Position numbers and translations under genes: made by a program
Part shown: positions 33,330 through 44,576 of the stretch, piece after piece
Layout: every line of letters begins with the position of its first letter
Numbering within the stretch: position 1 is the first letter of the stretch
From: Massilia sp. H-1
GTDB lineage: Bacteria; Pseudomonadota; Gammaproteobacteria; Burkholderiales; Burkholderiaceae_D
Assembly (NCBI GenBank): GCA_024703915.1
Contig: CP087969.1
Span: 3,348,001-3,412,000, forward strand
DNA length: 64,000 nt
Reading direction: 5' to 3'
Notes under the pieces: model-generated
Databases searched by the model: none
What the model was told of the DNA's origin: nothing
What the model saw: only the letters and a program-made list of their open reading frames with translations

Positions 33330-34668
33330 TCGCCGCCCGCGCCGCCGCCGCCCTGCTCGCCGCCGCCGGCGTTATCGCTGCCGCCGCGGTTGCGTGGTGC
33401 GCGGCGCGGCGCGCGTTTGCGCTTGGCGCCTTGCGGGGCCTGGGCGGCGGTGGTGAGCAGGCGTTCGCGTTCGACCGCGTCGCCTTCATAGAAGGCAGTC
33501 CACCACTCGCCGATTTCCATGTCGATCTCGCCCGACTGGCAGCGCAGCAGCAGGAAGTCGTAGCCGGCGCGGGAAGCGCAGGTGTTCGAGCAGCTTGTAC
33601 GGGGCCTTGCCGTTGCGCCGCTCGAAGCGCGGCTGCATCGACCAGATGTCGCGCATGTCCGAGCCGATCTTGCGCTGCAGGGCCAGTTTTTCGGTCTGCG
33701 ATTCGAGCACGTCGTCGGCCGCCAGGTGCAGCGCCGGAATCGGCGACTCGCCCGCCGTCTTGTAGGCGGTCCATTTTTCCACCACCTGGTGCCACAGCAG
33801 GGAGGCGAACAGGAAGCCGGGCGAAACGCCCTTGCCGAGCCTTGATCCGGTTGTCGGTCGATTCGAGCGCCAGCGTCACGAACTTCATGCCGATCGGCTG
33901 TTCGAGCACGACGTCGAGCAGCGGCAGCAGGCCGTGGTGCAAACCTTCCTTGCGCAGCTGCTGCAGGCAGGCCAGGGCGTGGCCGCTCATGAGGAGCTTG
34001 AGCATTTCGTCGAACACGCGCGGCTCTAAGGCACGTTGTCGATCAGGGGCGCCATCAGGGGAATCGGTTCGCGCGTGGCCGGTTCGATCGTGAACTGCAG
34101 CTTGGCGGCAAAGCGCACCACGCGCAGCATGCGCACCGGGTCTTCATGGTAGCGCTTCCGGCTGGCCGATGATGCGCAGCTTCTTGTCGCGGATGTCGGC
34201 GATGCCGCCATGGTAGTCCAGCACCTCCTGCGTGGCCGGATCGTAGTACATGGCGTTGATGGTGAAGTCGCGCCGCATCGCGTCTTCGTGCTGGGGACCG
34301 AAGTTGTTGTCGCGCAGGACCCGGCCGTGTTCATCTTTCGGGGCGTTGGTCGCTTGTCGGCTGCTGCGGAAGGTCGTCACTTCCAGCAGGTCCTGGCCGA
34401 ACATCACGTGCACGATCTGGAAGCGCTTGCCGATGATGAAGGCGCGCCGGAACAGGCGCTTGACCTGCTCGGGCGTGGCGTTGGTGGCGATGTCGAAGTC
34501 TTTCGGTTTCACGCCCAGCAGCAAGTCGCGCACCGCGCCGCCCACCACGAAGGCCTTGAAGCCGGCTTCCTGCAGCGAGGAGGTGACCCGGATCGCGTTC
34601 GAGGACAACAGCCGCGGGTCGATCCCGTGTTCGGCCGCGGTCAGCACCACCGGCTCAGGTCGCATCAT
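33326..34668 (-). CDS. pcnB: Poly(A) polymerase I
   Basis: Adds 3' poly(A) tails that mark RNA for decay. Nucleotidyltransferase motifs: [20 protein letters not shown] (GGxxRD, DxD) and [20 protein letters not shown]. The tail FEERLRQEYDF-like region is broken but continues through [19 protein letters not shown]. It ends in a basic, Gly-rich stretch ([20 protein letters not shown]) that may bind RNA. About 447 residues. Breaks near 34155, 34028, 33840 and 33580. Start [15 protein letters not shown]; a second Met at residue 2 is equally possible. Confidence 0.92.
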
Positions 34669-34720
34669 CGCGCTCGCTGTTTGTCTTTAACGCCAAGAAT
34701 TTTGCGGATAAATTTTTTAA

Positions 34721-35394
34721 TCATTGAATAGTTGGAGTAAAGGCCAGCCAAGGCTCGTTGCATGCGCAGATAGCGCTGCGTTCAGGGTTGGTCGCTACAG
34801 GGTGGGTGACGACGGACAGGAGGGGAATATCGTTGTGCGAATCGCTGTAAAAGTGGCTGCGCCCGAAACCGTGGAGCGGGGTGCCGATCTTTTCCAGCCA
34901 TGCATGGGTGTGGGTGACTTTGCCTGGCCCGGAGGTCGGCGTGCCGAGCAGTTTGCCGGTCAGGTTGCCGTGTTCGTCTTCCTCGGGCTCGGCCGCGATC
35001 AGGTGTTCGACCCCCAGCGCCTTGGCGATCGGGGCGGTCACGAAGCGGTTGGTGGCGGTGATGATGCACACCAGGTCGTTTAGGTCCTGATGTTCCTTGA
35101 GCAGGCGGCGCGCCTGCGGCAGCAGGGCCGGTTCGATCACTTCGCGCATGAATCGGGCGTGCATGGCGTCGAGCTGGGGGCGCGGAAAGCGCGCCAGGGT
35201 GCCGAGCGCGAATTCGAGGTATTCGACCGGGTCCAGGGTGCTTAAGCCTGGTATTGCGCGAAAAAGGCGTCGTTGGCGTTCTTGAAGGCGACCGGGTCGA
35301 CCGCGCCGGTGCGGACCAGGAACTGGCCCCATTCGTAGTCCGAGTCGATCGGCAGCAGGGTGTGGTCGAGATCGAACAGGGCCAGGTTCTTCAT
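34721..35394 (-). CDS. HAD-IB family phosphatase (SerB-like)
   Basis: Haloacid-dehalogenase hydrolase. Nucleophile motif LALFDLDHTLLPIDSDYEWG (DxDxT) at about residue 8. The later part has VCIITATNRFVTAPIAKALG (motif II Thr) and RSHFYSDSHNDIPLLS (motif III/IV). One lesion, TTAA at 35240-35247, after FFAQYQA; a second short break near 35080. About 225 residues. It overlaps the hda stop (ATGA). Substrate unknown; the family includes phosphoserine phosphatase relatives. Confidence 0.9.
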
Positions 35395-36081
35395 TCTTTG
35401 GACTCCATGCGGCAGGGGGGGGTCAATAGCAGGTCGCGCAGCAGCGGTAGCGTGACCGGGCGCTGGGTTTCGAGGGAATACTGATCGAGTGCATCGAGCA
35501 TCGTCGACAGGGAGCGCATGTCGCGCTTGAAATGGGACAGCAGATAGGGTAACACGGAGGCCGACAGCGTCAAACCGCGCGCTTCGGCGGCGTTGGTCAG
35601 GGCGGCGATCTTTTCCTCGTCCGACAGGCCGTGGATCTGGTAGATCAGGCCCCAGCCCATGCGCGTGCGCAGGTCTTCGCGCACCGGCAGCACGGTAGCG
35701 GGGCACCGGGCCGGTCGAGACCATGTAGGCGCCGTGCTCGCGGATCTGGTTGAACAGGGCGAACGCGTCGATCTGGCTGGCCGCCGACAGCTGGTCGCAG
35801 TCGTCGAGCAGGTACAGGGACACCTCGGGGGCGTAGGTGAAGTCGGCTTCCGGCGCGTCCGGGCCGATGTAGCGCGCCCCCGGGGTGGCCGCCAGCCCGT
35901 GCAGCAAGTGGGTCTTGCTATATGCGCTTTCGCCCCACAGGTAGGCGAAATGCTCGCGCGAGCTGCGCTGCGCGAACTGGTGCATCAGGTGCGCCAGTTC
36001 GGCGTTTTGTCCGCCCACCGCGAAATTATCGAGGCTGTGCGCCTGTTCCGCGCCTAAATCGAGTACCAGCTGTTTCATCAT
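35391..36081 (-). CDS. hda: Hda-type DnaA regulatory inactivator
   Basis: AAA+ DnaA homologue that stimulates DnaA-ATP hydrolysis with the beta clamp. The clamp-binding N-terminus is MMKQLVLDLGAEQ. HFAYLWGES then SKTHLLHGLA follows; the Walker A is blurred by a lesion near 35925. The Walker B-like region is LYLLDDCDQLSAASQIDAFA. The C-terminal domain has MGWGLIYQIHGLSDEEK and HFKRDMRSLSTMLDALDQYS. A frame shift lies near 35700. About 230 residues. Adjacent to the PerM-type permease, a frequent pairing in this group. Confidence 0.92.
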
Positions 36082-37170
36082 CTACGCATTATAGAAGCTG
36101 CTGCGCAGGTAGTGGCGGCGCAGGTGCCGGAATGCGACCATCAGGACGGCCGACGCGGGCAGCGCCAGCAGCACGCCGACAAAGCCGAACAGCTGGCCGA
36201 AGGCGAGCAAGGCGAAAATCACGGTCAGGGCATTGAGGCCGATCCGCTCGCCCACCAGGCGCGGGGTCAGGATGAAGCCTTCCAGGACCTGGCCGACGCC
36301 GTACACGCCGCCCACCATGATCAGGCCATACCAGCCGGGGAACTGGAGCACGGCCGCCACCAGCGCCAGCGCCAGTCCCAGGCCGAAGCCGATGTAGGGG
36401 ATGAATACCAGCAGGCCGGACAAAATCCCGACCGGCAGCGCCACTTCCAGGCCGAACATGGCCAGCACGGCCGAATAATAGATCGCCAGCACCAGCATGA
36501 CGAGCAGCTGGCCGCGCAGGTACTGGGCCAGCAGGGCGTCGACTTCCTGGGCCATGGCGCGCGTTTGCACCACCCAGCGGCGCGGCACGGCCAGCGAAAT
36601 GCTGCGCAGGATCTGGTGCCAGTCGAGCAGCATGTAGAACAGGACCACCGGCACCAGCGTGAGCGTGACGATCCAGCTCAGCACGGCCACGCCATGGCAG
36701 CGGGGCCGAGGCCAGCACCATGGACCAGATGTCGTCGCCGCTGGTGGCCAGCTGCTCGGTCAGCAGCTTCTTGATGCCGGACAGGTCGAGCTGGACGTGG
36801 ATGCCAAGCCGGCCTGCAGGGTGGGCGCGAGCATGACGTTCAGTTTGGCCAGGGCCAGGGGAATCTGCGCCTGCAGCAGGGGAATTTCCTTTTGCAGCAC
36901 CGGGACCACGATCAGCACCAGCGCCAGCAGGGCGGCAATGAACACCAGCATCACGACGATCACGGCCACCGTGCGCGGCAGGGTCCGGCCGCGGCCCAGG
37001 CGCATGCGGTCAAGGTAGTCGACCGCGCCGTTCAGGGCGTAGGCGAGGATCGCGGCGGCGATGAAGGGTGCCATGATGGGGCCCAGCGCGTAGATCAGGG
37101 CGCCGAATGCCAGCCATAAAACCAGCCAAAACGCGGTTTGTTTCTGTTCCGGGGTGGTTAAAAATGGCAT
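36082..37170 (-). CDS. AI-2E/PerM family membrane protein
   Basis: Multi-pass inner-membrane protein of about 362 residues. Start MPFLTTPEQKQTAFWLVLWL, then helices LGPIMAPFIAAAILAYALNG and VAVIVVMLVFIAALLALVLI. A central soluble part is followed by LIMVGGVYGVGQVLEGFIL and PRLVGERIGLNALTVIFALL, ending HLRRHYLRSSFYNA. Breaks near 36805 and 36705. Despite the name, the transported substrate is unknown for most members. It is divergent from purM and upstream of hda. Confidence 0.88.
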
Positions 37171-37307
37171 CAAGAGGTGGAATTGTCGGTTAAATGGGCC
37201 GTGGCCGGTCCATTTTGATAAAATAGCGGATTGTCCAGTTTTGGCCGTCCAGCGGCCGGAATCGGGTTGCCGCCTTCTATTTTACCGCCTCCGCTGCCAA
37301 ATACACC

Positions 37308-38356
37308 ATGAGCCAATCTTCTAATGTTTCACTTTCCTACCGCGATGCCGGTGTCGATATCGATGCTGGCGACGCCCTGGTCGAAGCGATCAAGCCATTC
37401 GCCAAGCGCACCATGCGCGAAGGCGTCATGGGCGGCATCGGCGGTTTCGGCGCCCTGTTCGAGATCAGCAAGAAGTTCAAGGAGCCGGTCCTGGTGTCGG
37501 GCACCGACGGCGTGGGCACCAAGCTCAAGCTCGCTTTCGAGCTGAACCGCCACGACACGGTCGGCATCGACCTGGTCGCCATGAGCGTCAATGACATCCT
37601 GGTCCAGGGCGCCGAGCCCCTGTTCTTCCTCGATTACTTCGCCTGCGGCAAGCTCGACGTGCCGACCGCCACCGCCGTCGTCAAGGGCATCGCCCAGGGC
37701 TGCGAGCAGGCCGGTTGCGCCCTGATCGGCGGCGAAACCGCTGAAATGCCGAGCATGTACCCGGCGGGCGAGTACGACCTGGCCGGTTTCGCGGTCGGCG
37801 CCGTGGAAAAATCGAAAATCATCGACGGCACCAAGATCATCCCGGGCGACGTGGTGCTGGGCCTGGCCTCGTCGGGCGTGCACTCGAACGGTTATTCGCT
37901 GGTGCGCAAGATCATCGAAGTGGCCAAGCCGGACCTGGACGGCGACTTCCACGGCCGCAAGCTGGCCGACGTGCTGATGGAGCCGACCCGTATTTACGTC
38001 AAGCCGCTGCTGGCGCTGATGGAAGCGATGGAAGTCAAGGGCATGGTCCACATCACCGGCGGTGGCCTGGTGGAAAACGTGCCGCGCGTACTGCAGCCTG
38101 GCCTGACCGCCGTGCTCGATTCGAAGGCATGGACCATGCCGCCGCTGTTCCAGTGGCTGCAGCAGCATGGCGGCGTGGCTGACGCCGAAATGCACCGCGT
38201 GTTCAACTGCGGCATCGGCATGATCGTGATCATCTCGAAAGAAAACGCGGACGCCGCCTTCGCCCAGCTGACCGCTGCTGCAGCGATGAAACCGTCTCGC
38301 GCATCGGCACCATCCGCGCCCGCGCCGGTGACGAGCACCAGACCATCGTCGAATAA
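37308..38356 (+). CDS. purM: Phosphoribosylformylglycinamidine cyclo-ligase (AIR synthase)
   Basis: Purine biosynthesis step 5, ATP-dependent. [20 protein letters not shown] leads into [76 protein letters not shown] and [13 protein letters not shown], all AIR-synthase signatures. A lesion at 38277-38284 (GCTGCAGC where GCCGGC is expected) shifts the last 25 codons. Restored, they read [19 protein letters not shown] to HQTIVE with TAA at 38354-38356. About 349 residues. A strong terminator follows. Confidence 0.95.
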
Positions 38357-38373
38357 TTCGGCAAGCCGTCAAT

Positions 38374-38412
38374 AACAACGCCGTTCTCTGCGCAAGCGAG
38401 AACGGCGTTGTT
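38374..38412 (+). terminator. Rho-independent terminator after purM
   Basis: A perfect 15-bp stem (AACAACGCCGTTCTC / GAGAACGGCGTTGTT) around a 9-base loop, followed by a short T-rich run (TGTTGTTT). It lies 18 bases after the purM stop and may serve the convergent phosphofructokinase gene as well. Confidence 0.9.
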
Positions 38413-38423
38413 GTTTGCTCAGC

Positions 38424-39642
38424 CTATTTGTTGAGAATTTTGGCCACCGGCGCTAGCCTGCAAGCGGTACGCGTCCGGCATCCCCGAGCCCAAGAGCGGG
38501 CGCAGATACATGCGGAACGCGTCCGTCACATCGGTTCCGCAGGCGCTGATGAAGGCGTCTTCCATCACGCGCGTCTTGCTTAGGCCACCGCCTCGAGCGC
38601 GATCAGTTCATAGTCGACCGAATAGAAGCCGGTGCGCTTGATCGCCACCGAACCGCTGCGCTCGCCCCACATGGCGAACTGCACCGCCTTCTCGCCCACC
38701 TCGCGCGCTTCGCGCTGATCGACGTCGGACACGCAGCCGATGAACGAGCGCTGCAGATAGCCGAAGGTGTCGCCGCGCACCCGCTTGATGCCCAGCTTGG
38801 ACTTGATCTCGTCGCACAGCAGATCGGCCAGCGCGCCGGTGCCCGACAGCTGCACATTGCCGTGCGCGTCGCGCTCGACCTCGGTGGCCAGCAGGCTGGC
38901 GATCGCCTCGCCCGAGGCGTCGTGGATGCCTTCGGAGACGGCGATCACGCAGCGCCCGTATTGCTCATAGACGCGCTTGACGTCGGCCAGGAAGTTCTCG
39001 AGCACGAACACGCGCTCGGGCAGGTAGATCAGGTGCGGGCCGTCGTCGGGGAATTTTTTGCCGAGCGCGGCGGCGGCGGTCAGGAAGCCCGCGTGGCGGC
39101 CCATGACCACGCCCACGTACACGCCCGGCAGCGCCGCGTTGTCGAGATTGGCGCCGGCTGAACGCTTGCGCGACAAAGCGCGCGGCCGACGGGAAGCCCG
39201 GCGTGTGGTCGTTGCCGACCAGGTCGTTGTCGATGGTCTTGGGAATGTGGATGCAGCGCAGCGGGTAGCCTAGCCTTGGCCGCTTCCTCGGCCACGATGC
39301 GCACCGTGTCGGACGAGTCGTTGCCGCCGATGTAGAAGAAATGCTCGATCTCGTGCGCGCAGCACTTCGAAGATCTTGTGGCAGTACGGCAGGTCCGGCT
39401 TGTCGCGGGTCGAGCCGAGCGCCGACGAGGGCGTGGCGCCCACCAGCTCCAGGTTATGGCTGGTTTCCTGGGTCAGGTCGACAGAAGTCCTCGTTGACGA
39501 TCCCGCGCACCCCGTGCAGGGCGCCATAAATGCGCGTCACATGGCGGAAGCGGCGCGCCTCCAGTACCACGCCCACCATCGACTGGTTGATCACGGCGGT
39601 GGGACCGCCTCCCTGGGCAACGAGAATTTTTCCCGACGACAT
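38424..39642 (-). CDS. 6-phosphofructokinase, probably PPi-dependent
   Basis: Glycolytic phosphofructokinase. Start MSSGKILVAQGGGPTAVINQ with AAGGAG upstream. The active-site text is broken but includes LVGNDLVGNDHTPGFPSAAR-like words near 39200, then GVYVGVVMGRHAGFLTAAAA, YLPERVFVLENFLADV and GDTFGYLQRSFIGCVSDVD. About 406 residues, ending APVAKILNK with TAG at 38424-38426. Lesions near 39480, 39365, 39268-39275, 39178, 38577-38584 and 38450. The GGxxDG/GGDGT ATP-versus-PPi residues are not clean enough here to prove the phosphoryl donor. PPi is inferred from overall resemblance. Confidence 0.85.
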
Positions 39643-39706
39643 GCGCATCTCCTTGAGGTAAGTGGATCACTGCATGAGCTTACCCCGGTTTGCCGCCGCG
39701 CGCACG

Positions 39707-40159
39707 CTAGCAGAATTCGCGCCGCCCGCTGTGGCATTCATTGAGGCGCTCGATGCGATCCCGATTGATGCTGTCGCGCTCGTTCTGCTCCTGGTGGCGT
39801 TTTTTCCACTGCGCTTCCTCGCGTTCGAGTCGCTTGCGCACAGCCGCGCGCGCCGCATACTGCTCGGCGTCGTCATCGAGCTGGCGCTGGCGCGCCGCGT
39901 CACGCCGCTGGAAGGCGGCATTTTCCCGCGCCAGCCGCGCGCTCTCGGCCTCGCGGCGCTGGTCGCGCGCCGCGTCCGGTTCCGGCGGGCGCACTACCAT
40001 CTCCCTGGCGGTCTTGCTGTCGCCCTGGCAGGGCACGGTCGAAAAACTGATTTTTCCGTCCGCGCCCACGCATTTGTACATCGTGTCCGCCATCACCGGC
40101 GGTGCCGACACTGCCAGCAAGAGAATCAGCGCGGCTGCCAGCCTTCGGCGGCCGGTCAT
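39707..40159 (-). CDS. DUF4124 domain protein, exported
   Basis: 150-residue secreted or periplasmic protein. The signal peptide is MTGRRRLAAALILLLAVSAP to PVMA. The DUF4124 core is TMYKCVGADGKISFSTVPCQ, with two Cys. A long charged coiled-coil (residues about 60-135, rich in R, E, Q and A) follows, ending CHSGRREFC. As written it is fused in frame to the preceding S9 peptidase because of an extra base in the TTAAG between them. Function unknown. Confidence 0.8.
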   Translation of the reverse strand: MTGRRRLAAALILLLAVSAPPVMADTMYKCVGADGKISFSTVPCQGDSKTAREMVVRPPEPDAARDQRREAESARLARENAAFQRRDAARQRQLDDDAEQYAARAAVRKRLEREEAQWKKRHQEQNERDSINRDRIERLNECHSGRREFC

Positions 40160-40164
40160 GGTGC

Positions 40165-42137
40165 TTAAGGGCTTGCCGATATTGCGTTCCAGGAACTTCT
40201 CGACGCGGGTCCAGAAGTCGACCCGGTTCTTCACCAGCGACCAGCCATGGCCTTCCTTCTCGTACTCGATCCATTCGACCTGGTCATTGCCTTCCTTGAC
40301 GGCGTCGCGGAACTGGGTGCCGTGGTAGAGCGGCACGCGCATGTCGGCGCTGCCGTGCGCCAGCAGCAGCGGCTGCTTGAGGCGGGCCGCCTGCTTGAGC
40401 GGCGAGGTGGCCGCGAACTGGGCCGCATCGGCCACCGGGTCGCCCACGAACTGGCGGAAACCATACTGCTTGTAGACGTCGCTCATGTCCGATTCAAAGC
40501 TCCAGTGGCCCTCGTACAGCAGGTTGAGGTCGGTCACGCCGGACCAGGCCACGCCGCATTTGAACAGTTCCGGTTCCTTGATCAGGCCCATCAGCGTGGC
40601 GTAGCCGCCGTAGCTGACGCCAAATGATGCAGATGCGCTTGCCGTCGGCGATGCCTTGCGCGATGGCCCACTTGGCGCCGTCGGTCACGTCGTCTTGCAT
40701 GGCCAGGCCCCATTGCTTGAAGCCAAGCGCTGTGATGCTTGGTGCCGTAGCCGGTGCTGCCGCGGAAATCCGGTTCCAGCACGGCGTAGCCGCGCGTGGC
40801 GAGAAACTGCGACTGGCCGCTCCAGCCCCAGTGCGCGCCGCGCAGGAAGGGGCCGCCGTGCACCAGCACCACCATCGGCAAGTTCTTGCCCTTGCTGCCA
40901 GGCGGCAGGGTCAGCTTGGCGGGAATTTCCATGCCGTCGCGCGCCTTGTAGCGGATCATGGCCTGGGTGCCCATGGCGGCCGGGTCGATCGCCGGGAAGG
41001 CGTCGCCCACCTTGTTGATATCGCCGGTCTGGTAGTTAAACAGGCGGTAGGAAGGCGGCTTGCGGTCCGAGAACGAGGTCACCAGCAGCACCGGCGACTG
41101 CGAGCGTTTGGCCAGCGTGAGCTGGTTGACCGTGTCCGGCAGCAGCGCATCGACCTTGGCCTGGATCGCCGTCATGCCTGGCGTCGAGCCAGTGGGTGCT
41201 TAAGCGCTGTCGGCGGTGTAAGTCACGCCCAGCAGCGCGGCCTTGCCGGTAATGAGCTCGCCGGTGAAGTCGAAGCCGTCCAGTGCGACGACGGCGCGAT
41301 CATTGAGTTTGCCGGTCGCCAGGTTGACCGTAAACAGCGATTCCTTGTCGCCGCCCTTGTTCGAGCGCGTACAGGGTGCCGTCCGGGCCGAAGCCGATCG
41401 GGGTGTAGGCGTCGGTGGCGAACACGGGGAAGGACGCGAGCGGGCGCCATTTGCCGTCCGGGTCGCGGTAGAACAGGGTGACCACGCCCTTGTCGAGGGC
41501 GGCGTTCAGGCGCGGCTCATGCGCGTCGTCGAGCAGCCAGTGCACCGTCTTTTCCGGACGCGGCACCGGCTCGATCTTGCCGTTGATGGTGTTCAGGCGG
41601 ATCAGGTCGACATAGTCGACGTTCGGGTAACTGACGACGTACTGCGGCAGCTCCATGTAGACGAACTCGGAATCCTGCTTGCCCGGCTGATTCAGCCTGC
41701 GGGCGAACCACGGCAGCAGCGCGGCCGCTGTCGTTGGACAGGTTCTGGGTGCGCGTTACCAGCTGCAGGAAGTTCGAGCCGTCGCTGTTGACCGCATACA
41801 TGCCCGGCGCGTAGCGCGCCCCGCCCGGCGTCCAGCGCCGGTCGCGCGTGTTGAGCACCAGGCGCTTGTCGCTGATCCAGTCGATGTCGGCCACGTCGAC
41901 GTCGGCGAATTCGGCCACCACCTTGGCCTTGTTGGTGGCGATGTCGAGCACGGCCAGGCGTTCGCGCGTGCCTTTGGAGGCCACCCGCAGCGCCAGCGAC
42001 TTGCCGTCGGGCGAGAGCACGGCGCCGCCGAAGCGGGGATTGTCGAAGAATTGCTCGACCGGCGGCAGTTCGGCCGCATGGACGACAACGGCGCCGAACA
42101 GGCAGGCAGCCGCCAGACAAAGTGAAGAGATGCGCAT
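40165..42137 (-). CDS. S9 family (prolyl oligopeptidase-type) peptidase
   Basis: Secreted serine peptidase, about 657 residues. The signal peptide is [20 protein letters not shown] then AAE. An N-terminal beta-propeller-like part includes [20 protein letters not shown]. The C-terminal alpha/beta hydrolase has [36 protein letters not shown], the nucleophile region near 40610 (broken), [20 protein letters not shown] (Asp) and [19 protein letters not shown] (His). Lesions near 41725, 41690, 41365, 41198-41205, 40735 and 40620. The stop is inferred as TAA at 40165-40167. Likely a dipeptidyl or acylaminoacyl peptidase; specificity not determined. Confidence 0.88.
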
Positions 42138-42196
42138 GAATTCCTGGGAAGTCGAATCAAATGGGAGTGCAGCATAACATTGCTCAAATGTTAATG

Positions 42197-44257
42197 CTAC
42201 TCCGGCGAACGAATATGGTCGACCAGCCCGCGGGTAGCCGCATCGGGGGCGCGCGTGAGCAGGCTGACGAGCACCAGCACGGCCATTCCGGCTTAAGACG
42301 CCAGAACACGCCGGCCGAGATCGGCGCGATGTGGAACCATTGCGCCTGCACGCTGCCGCCCAGGACCGGATTGGTGTGCAGCATGTACCAGGCGCAGGTG
42401 GCGAAGCTTCTACGCCATCCCGGCGATGGCGCTTAGCATGGTTGGCGCGTTTCCAGAACACGCCCAGCACCAGCGCCGGGAACAGGGTCGAGCTAAGCCA
42501 GCGAGAAGGCCGCGCCCACCAGCGACAGGATGTCGCCCGGCTTGGTCGAGGCGGCATACGCGGCAATGAAGGCCACGCCCAGCAGCAGCAACTTGGAAAT
42601 CGTCACCCGCTTCTGGGTCGAGGCGCTCGGGTCGACCACCTTGTAATAGATGTCGTGCGAGAGCGTTCTGAAATCGCCAGCAGCAGGCCGTCCGCGGTCG
42701 ACAGGGCCGCCGCCAGCCCATGCCGGCCGCCACCAGGCCCGAGATCACGTAGGGCAGGCCGCCGATTTCGGGCGTGGCCAGCACCAGCACGTCGCCGTCG
42801 ATGGCGATTTCAGCCAGCTGGACGATGCCGTCGGCATTGACGTCGGCCACGCTGATCAGGGGATGGGCCTTGTCCACATTGGCCCAGTACGAAATCCAGG
42901 TCGGCAGGTGCCCGTAGTCGGTGCCCACCAGCGCCGTATAGATGTCGTACTTGACCAGCACCGCCAGCGCCGGAATGGTCAGGTAGATCAGCAGGATGAA
43001 GAACAGGGTCCAGAACACGGACACGCGGGTGTCGGCCACGCCGGGCGTGGTGTACGAGCGCATCAGGATGTGGGGCAGGGCGGCCGTGCCCAGCATCAGG
43101 CACAGCACCAGGGCCAGGAAGTTGTTGCGGCGGATGTCGGAGGTGGGCCGCGTCCGCCGCCGCGAAGGGCGCGGCGTGCGGCTGCGGCGGACGGGCGCGC
43201 GCCAGGTCGGCGTTGCGCAGCGCGCTCCAGGCGCGCGGCTTCTCCTCGGCGCTCTTCGGGTAGGCCAGCAGGACCCGTTCGGCGGCGCGAATCTCGGTCA
43301 GCGAGCCATTGCGCTGGCGCACCGCGTCCAGCCCGCGCTGCACGTTTTTCAGGCCCGCTTCCCACGACAGCCAGGCAGTGCGCGCAGGCGCTCGCCGTGT
43401 TCGGCCGCGCGGCGCGCGAAGATGGCGCGCACCTCGGTTTCCGCGCGGGTCCACGATCAACTGCGCTTCGCGCGCGGCCAGCTTGGGCAGCAGCGCGCCG
43501 TACGCCACCTGCGGCAGCGGATTGTCGGTGTGCTTGGCCGACAGCCACATGGTCGGAATCAGGAAGGCGACCAGGATGATGATGTACTGCGCCACCTGGG
43601 TCCAGGTGATGGCGCGCATCCCGCCCAGGAAGGAGCAGACCAGGATGCTGGCCAGGCCGAGGAAAATGCCGACCGAGAAATCGACCCCGGTAAAGCGCGA
43701 GGCGATCAGCCCGACCGCGTAAATCTGCGCCACCACGTAGGTGAAGCTGACGATGATGGTGGCGCCCACGGCCATCATGCGCACCGGCGCGCCGCGTCCG
43801 CCCGGCCCGCCGCCGTAGCGCGCCGCCAGGAAGTCGGGAATCGTGTACTGGGCGAAGCGGCGCAGATAGGGCGCGATCAGGAGCGCCACCAGGCAGTAGC
43901 CGCCGGTCCAGCCCATGATGTAGGCCAGGCCGTCGAAGCCCTGCAGGTACAGGCCGCCCGCCAGGCTGATGAAGCTGGCGGCCGAGATCCAGTCGGCGGC
44001 GGTGGCCATGCCGTTGAAGATGGCTAAGCACGCGCCGCCCCGCCACGTAGTATTCGGAGACGTTCGAGGTGCGGCTGATCACGCCGATGGCCGCGTACAG
44101 GCCGATCGTGGCGATCATGAACAGGTAACCGATCCAGACCCGCGGCATGCCTTCGCGCTCGAGGATGAACAGCGACACCAGGAAGGCGGCGAAGCAGGCC
44201 GTGAACCAGCCTGTAGTAGCGCGACAGGCGCTGGCGGTAACTGTGCTTGCTGTTCAT
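42197..44257 (-). CDS. Sodium:solute symporter, VC_2705 subfamily
   Basis: Na+-coupled carrier of about 687 residues that pairs with the DUF4212 subunit directly upstream. Helices and motifs: ILEREGMPRVWIGYLFMIAT, NVSEYYVAGRRV, ADWISAASFISLAGGLYLQG, YIMGWTGGYCLVALLIAPYL, IPDFLAARYGG and LASILVCSFLGGMRAITWTQ. A long charged insert (about residues 245-330) is characteristic of this subfamily, as is LPHILMRSYTTPGVADTR. It ends ATRGLVDHIRSPE. About ten indels. Organic acids such as acetate or lactate are the usual guess. The ATG overlaps the DUF4212 stop. Confidence 0.88.
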
Positions 44258-44576
44258 GGCGGCGCCCCGCCGTCTGCCGTCAGGGCCAGCTGGCGCGCGT
44301 AGCGCCGGTCGTGGCGCGCCATGACCAGCGCGTAGCAGCCCAGGATCGCCAGGTAGACCAGGGTCGCGCCCTGGGCCGCGAGGTAGAACGAGAGCGGCCA
44401 GCCGAACAGGCTGACGGTTGCCAGTTCGCGCGCGAAGAACACGGTGCCGAAGGTGGTGCCGAACCACAGCAGGAGCAGCACGGCGGTGAGGCGGCGCGCG
44501 CGCCCCAGTGCGCGGCGCGGGCCGCGATCACGGCCCGGATCTGGTCCGCACTGAGCTCGGACTGCGGCACGCTCAT
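44254..44576 (-). CDS. DUF4212 small subunit of the symporter
   Basis: About 107 residues with two predicted helices: GTTFGTVFFARELATVSLFG and LAAQGATLVYLAILGCYALV. MSVPQSELSADQIRAVIAAR opens it, and HDRRYARQLALTADGGAPP ends it. One break near 44505. The family almost always precedes VC_2705-type symporter genes. Here the start overlaps the histidine kinase stop and the stop overlaps the symporter start. Confidence 0.87.

Noticed and set aside
36112..36774. Plus-strand open frame opposite the PerM-type gene
   Set aside because: Gln/His-rich shadow; the minus strand has recognisable AI-2E family helices.
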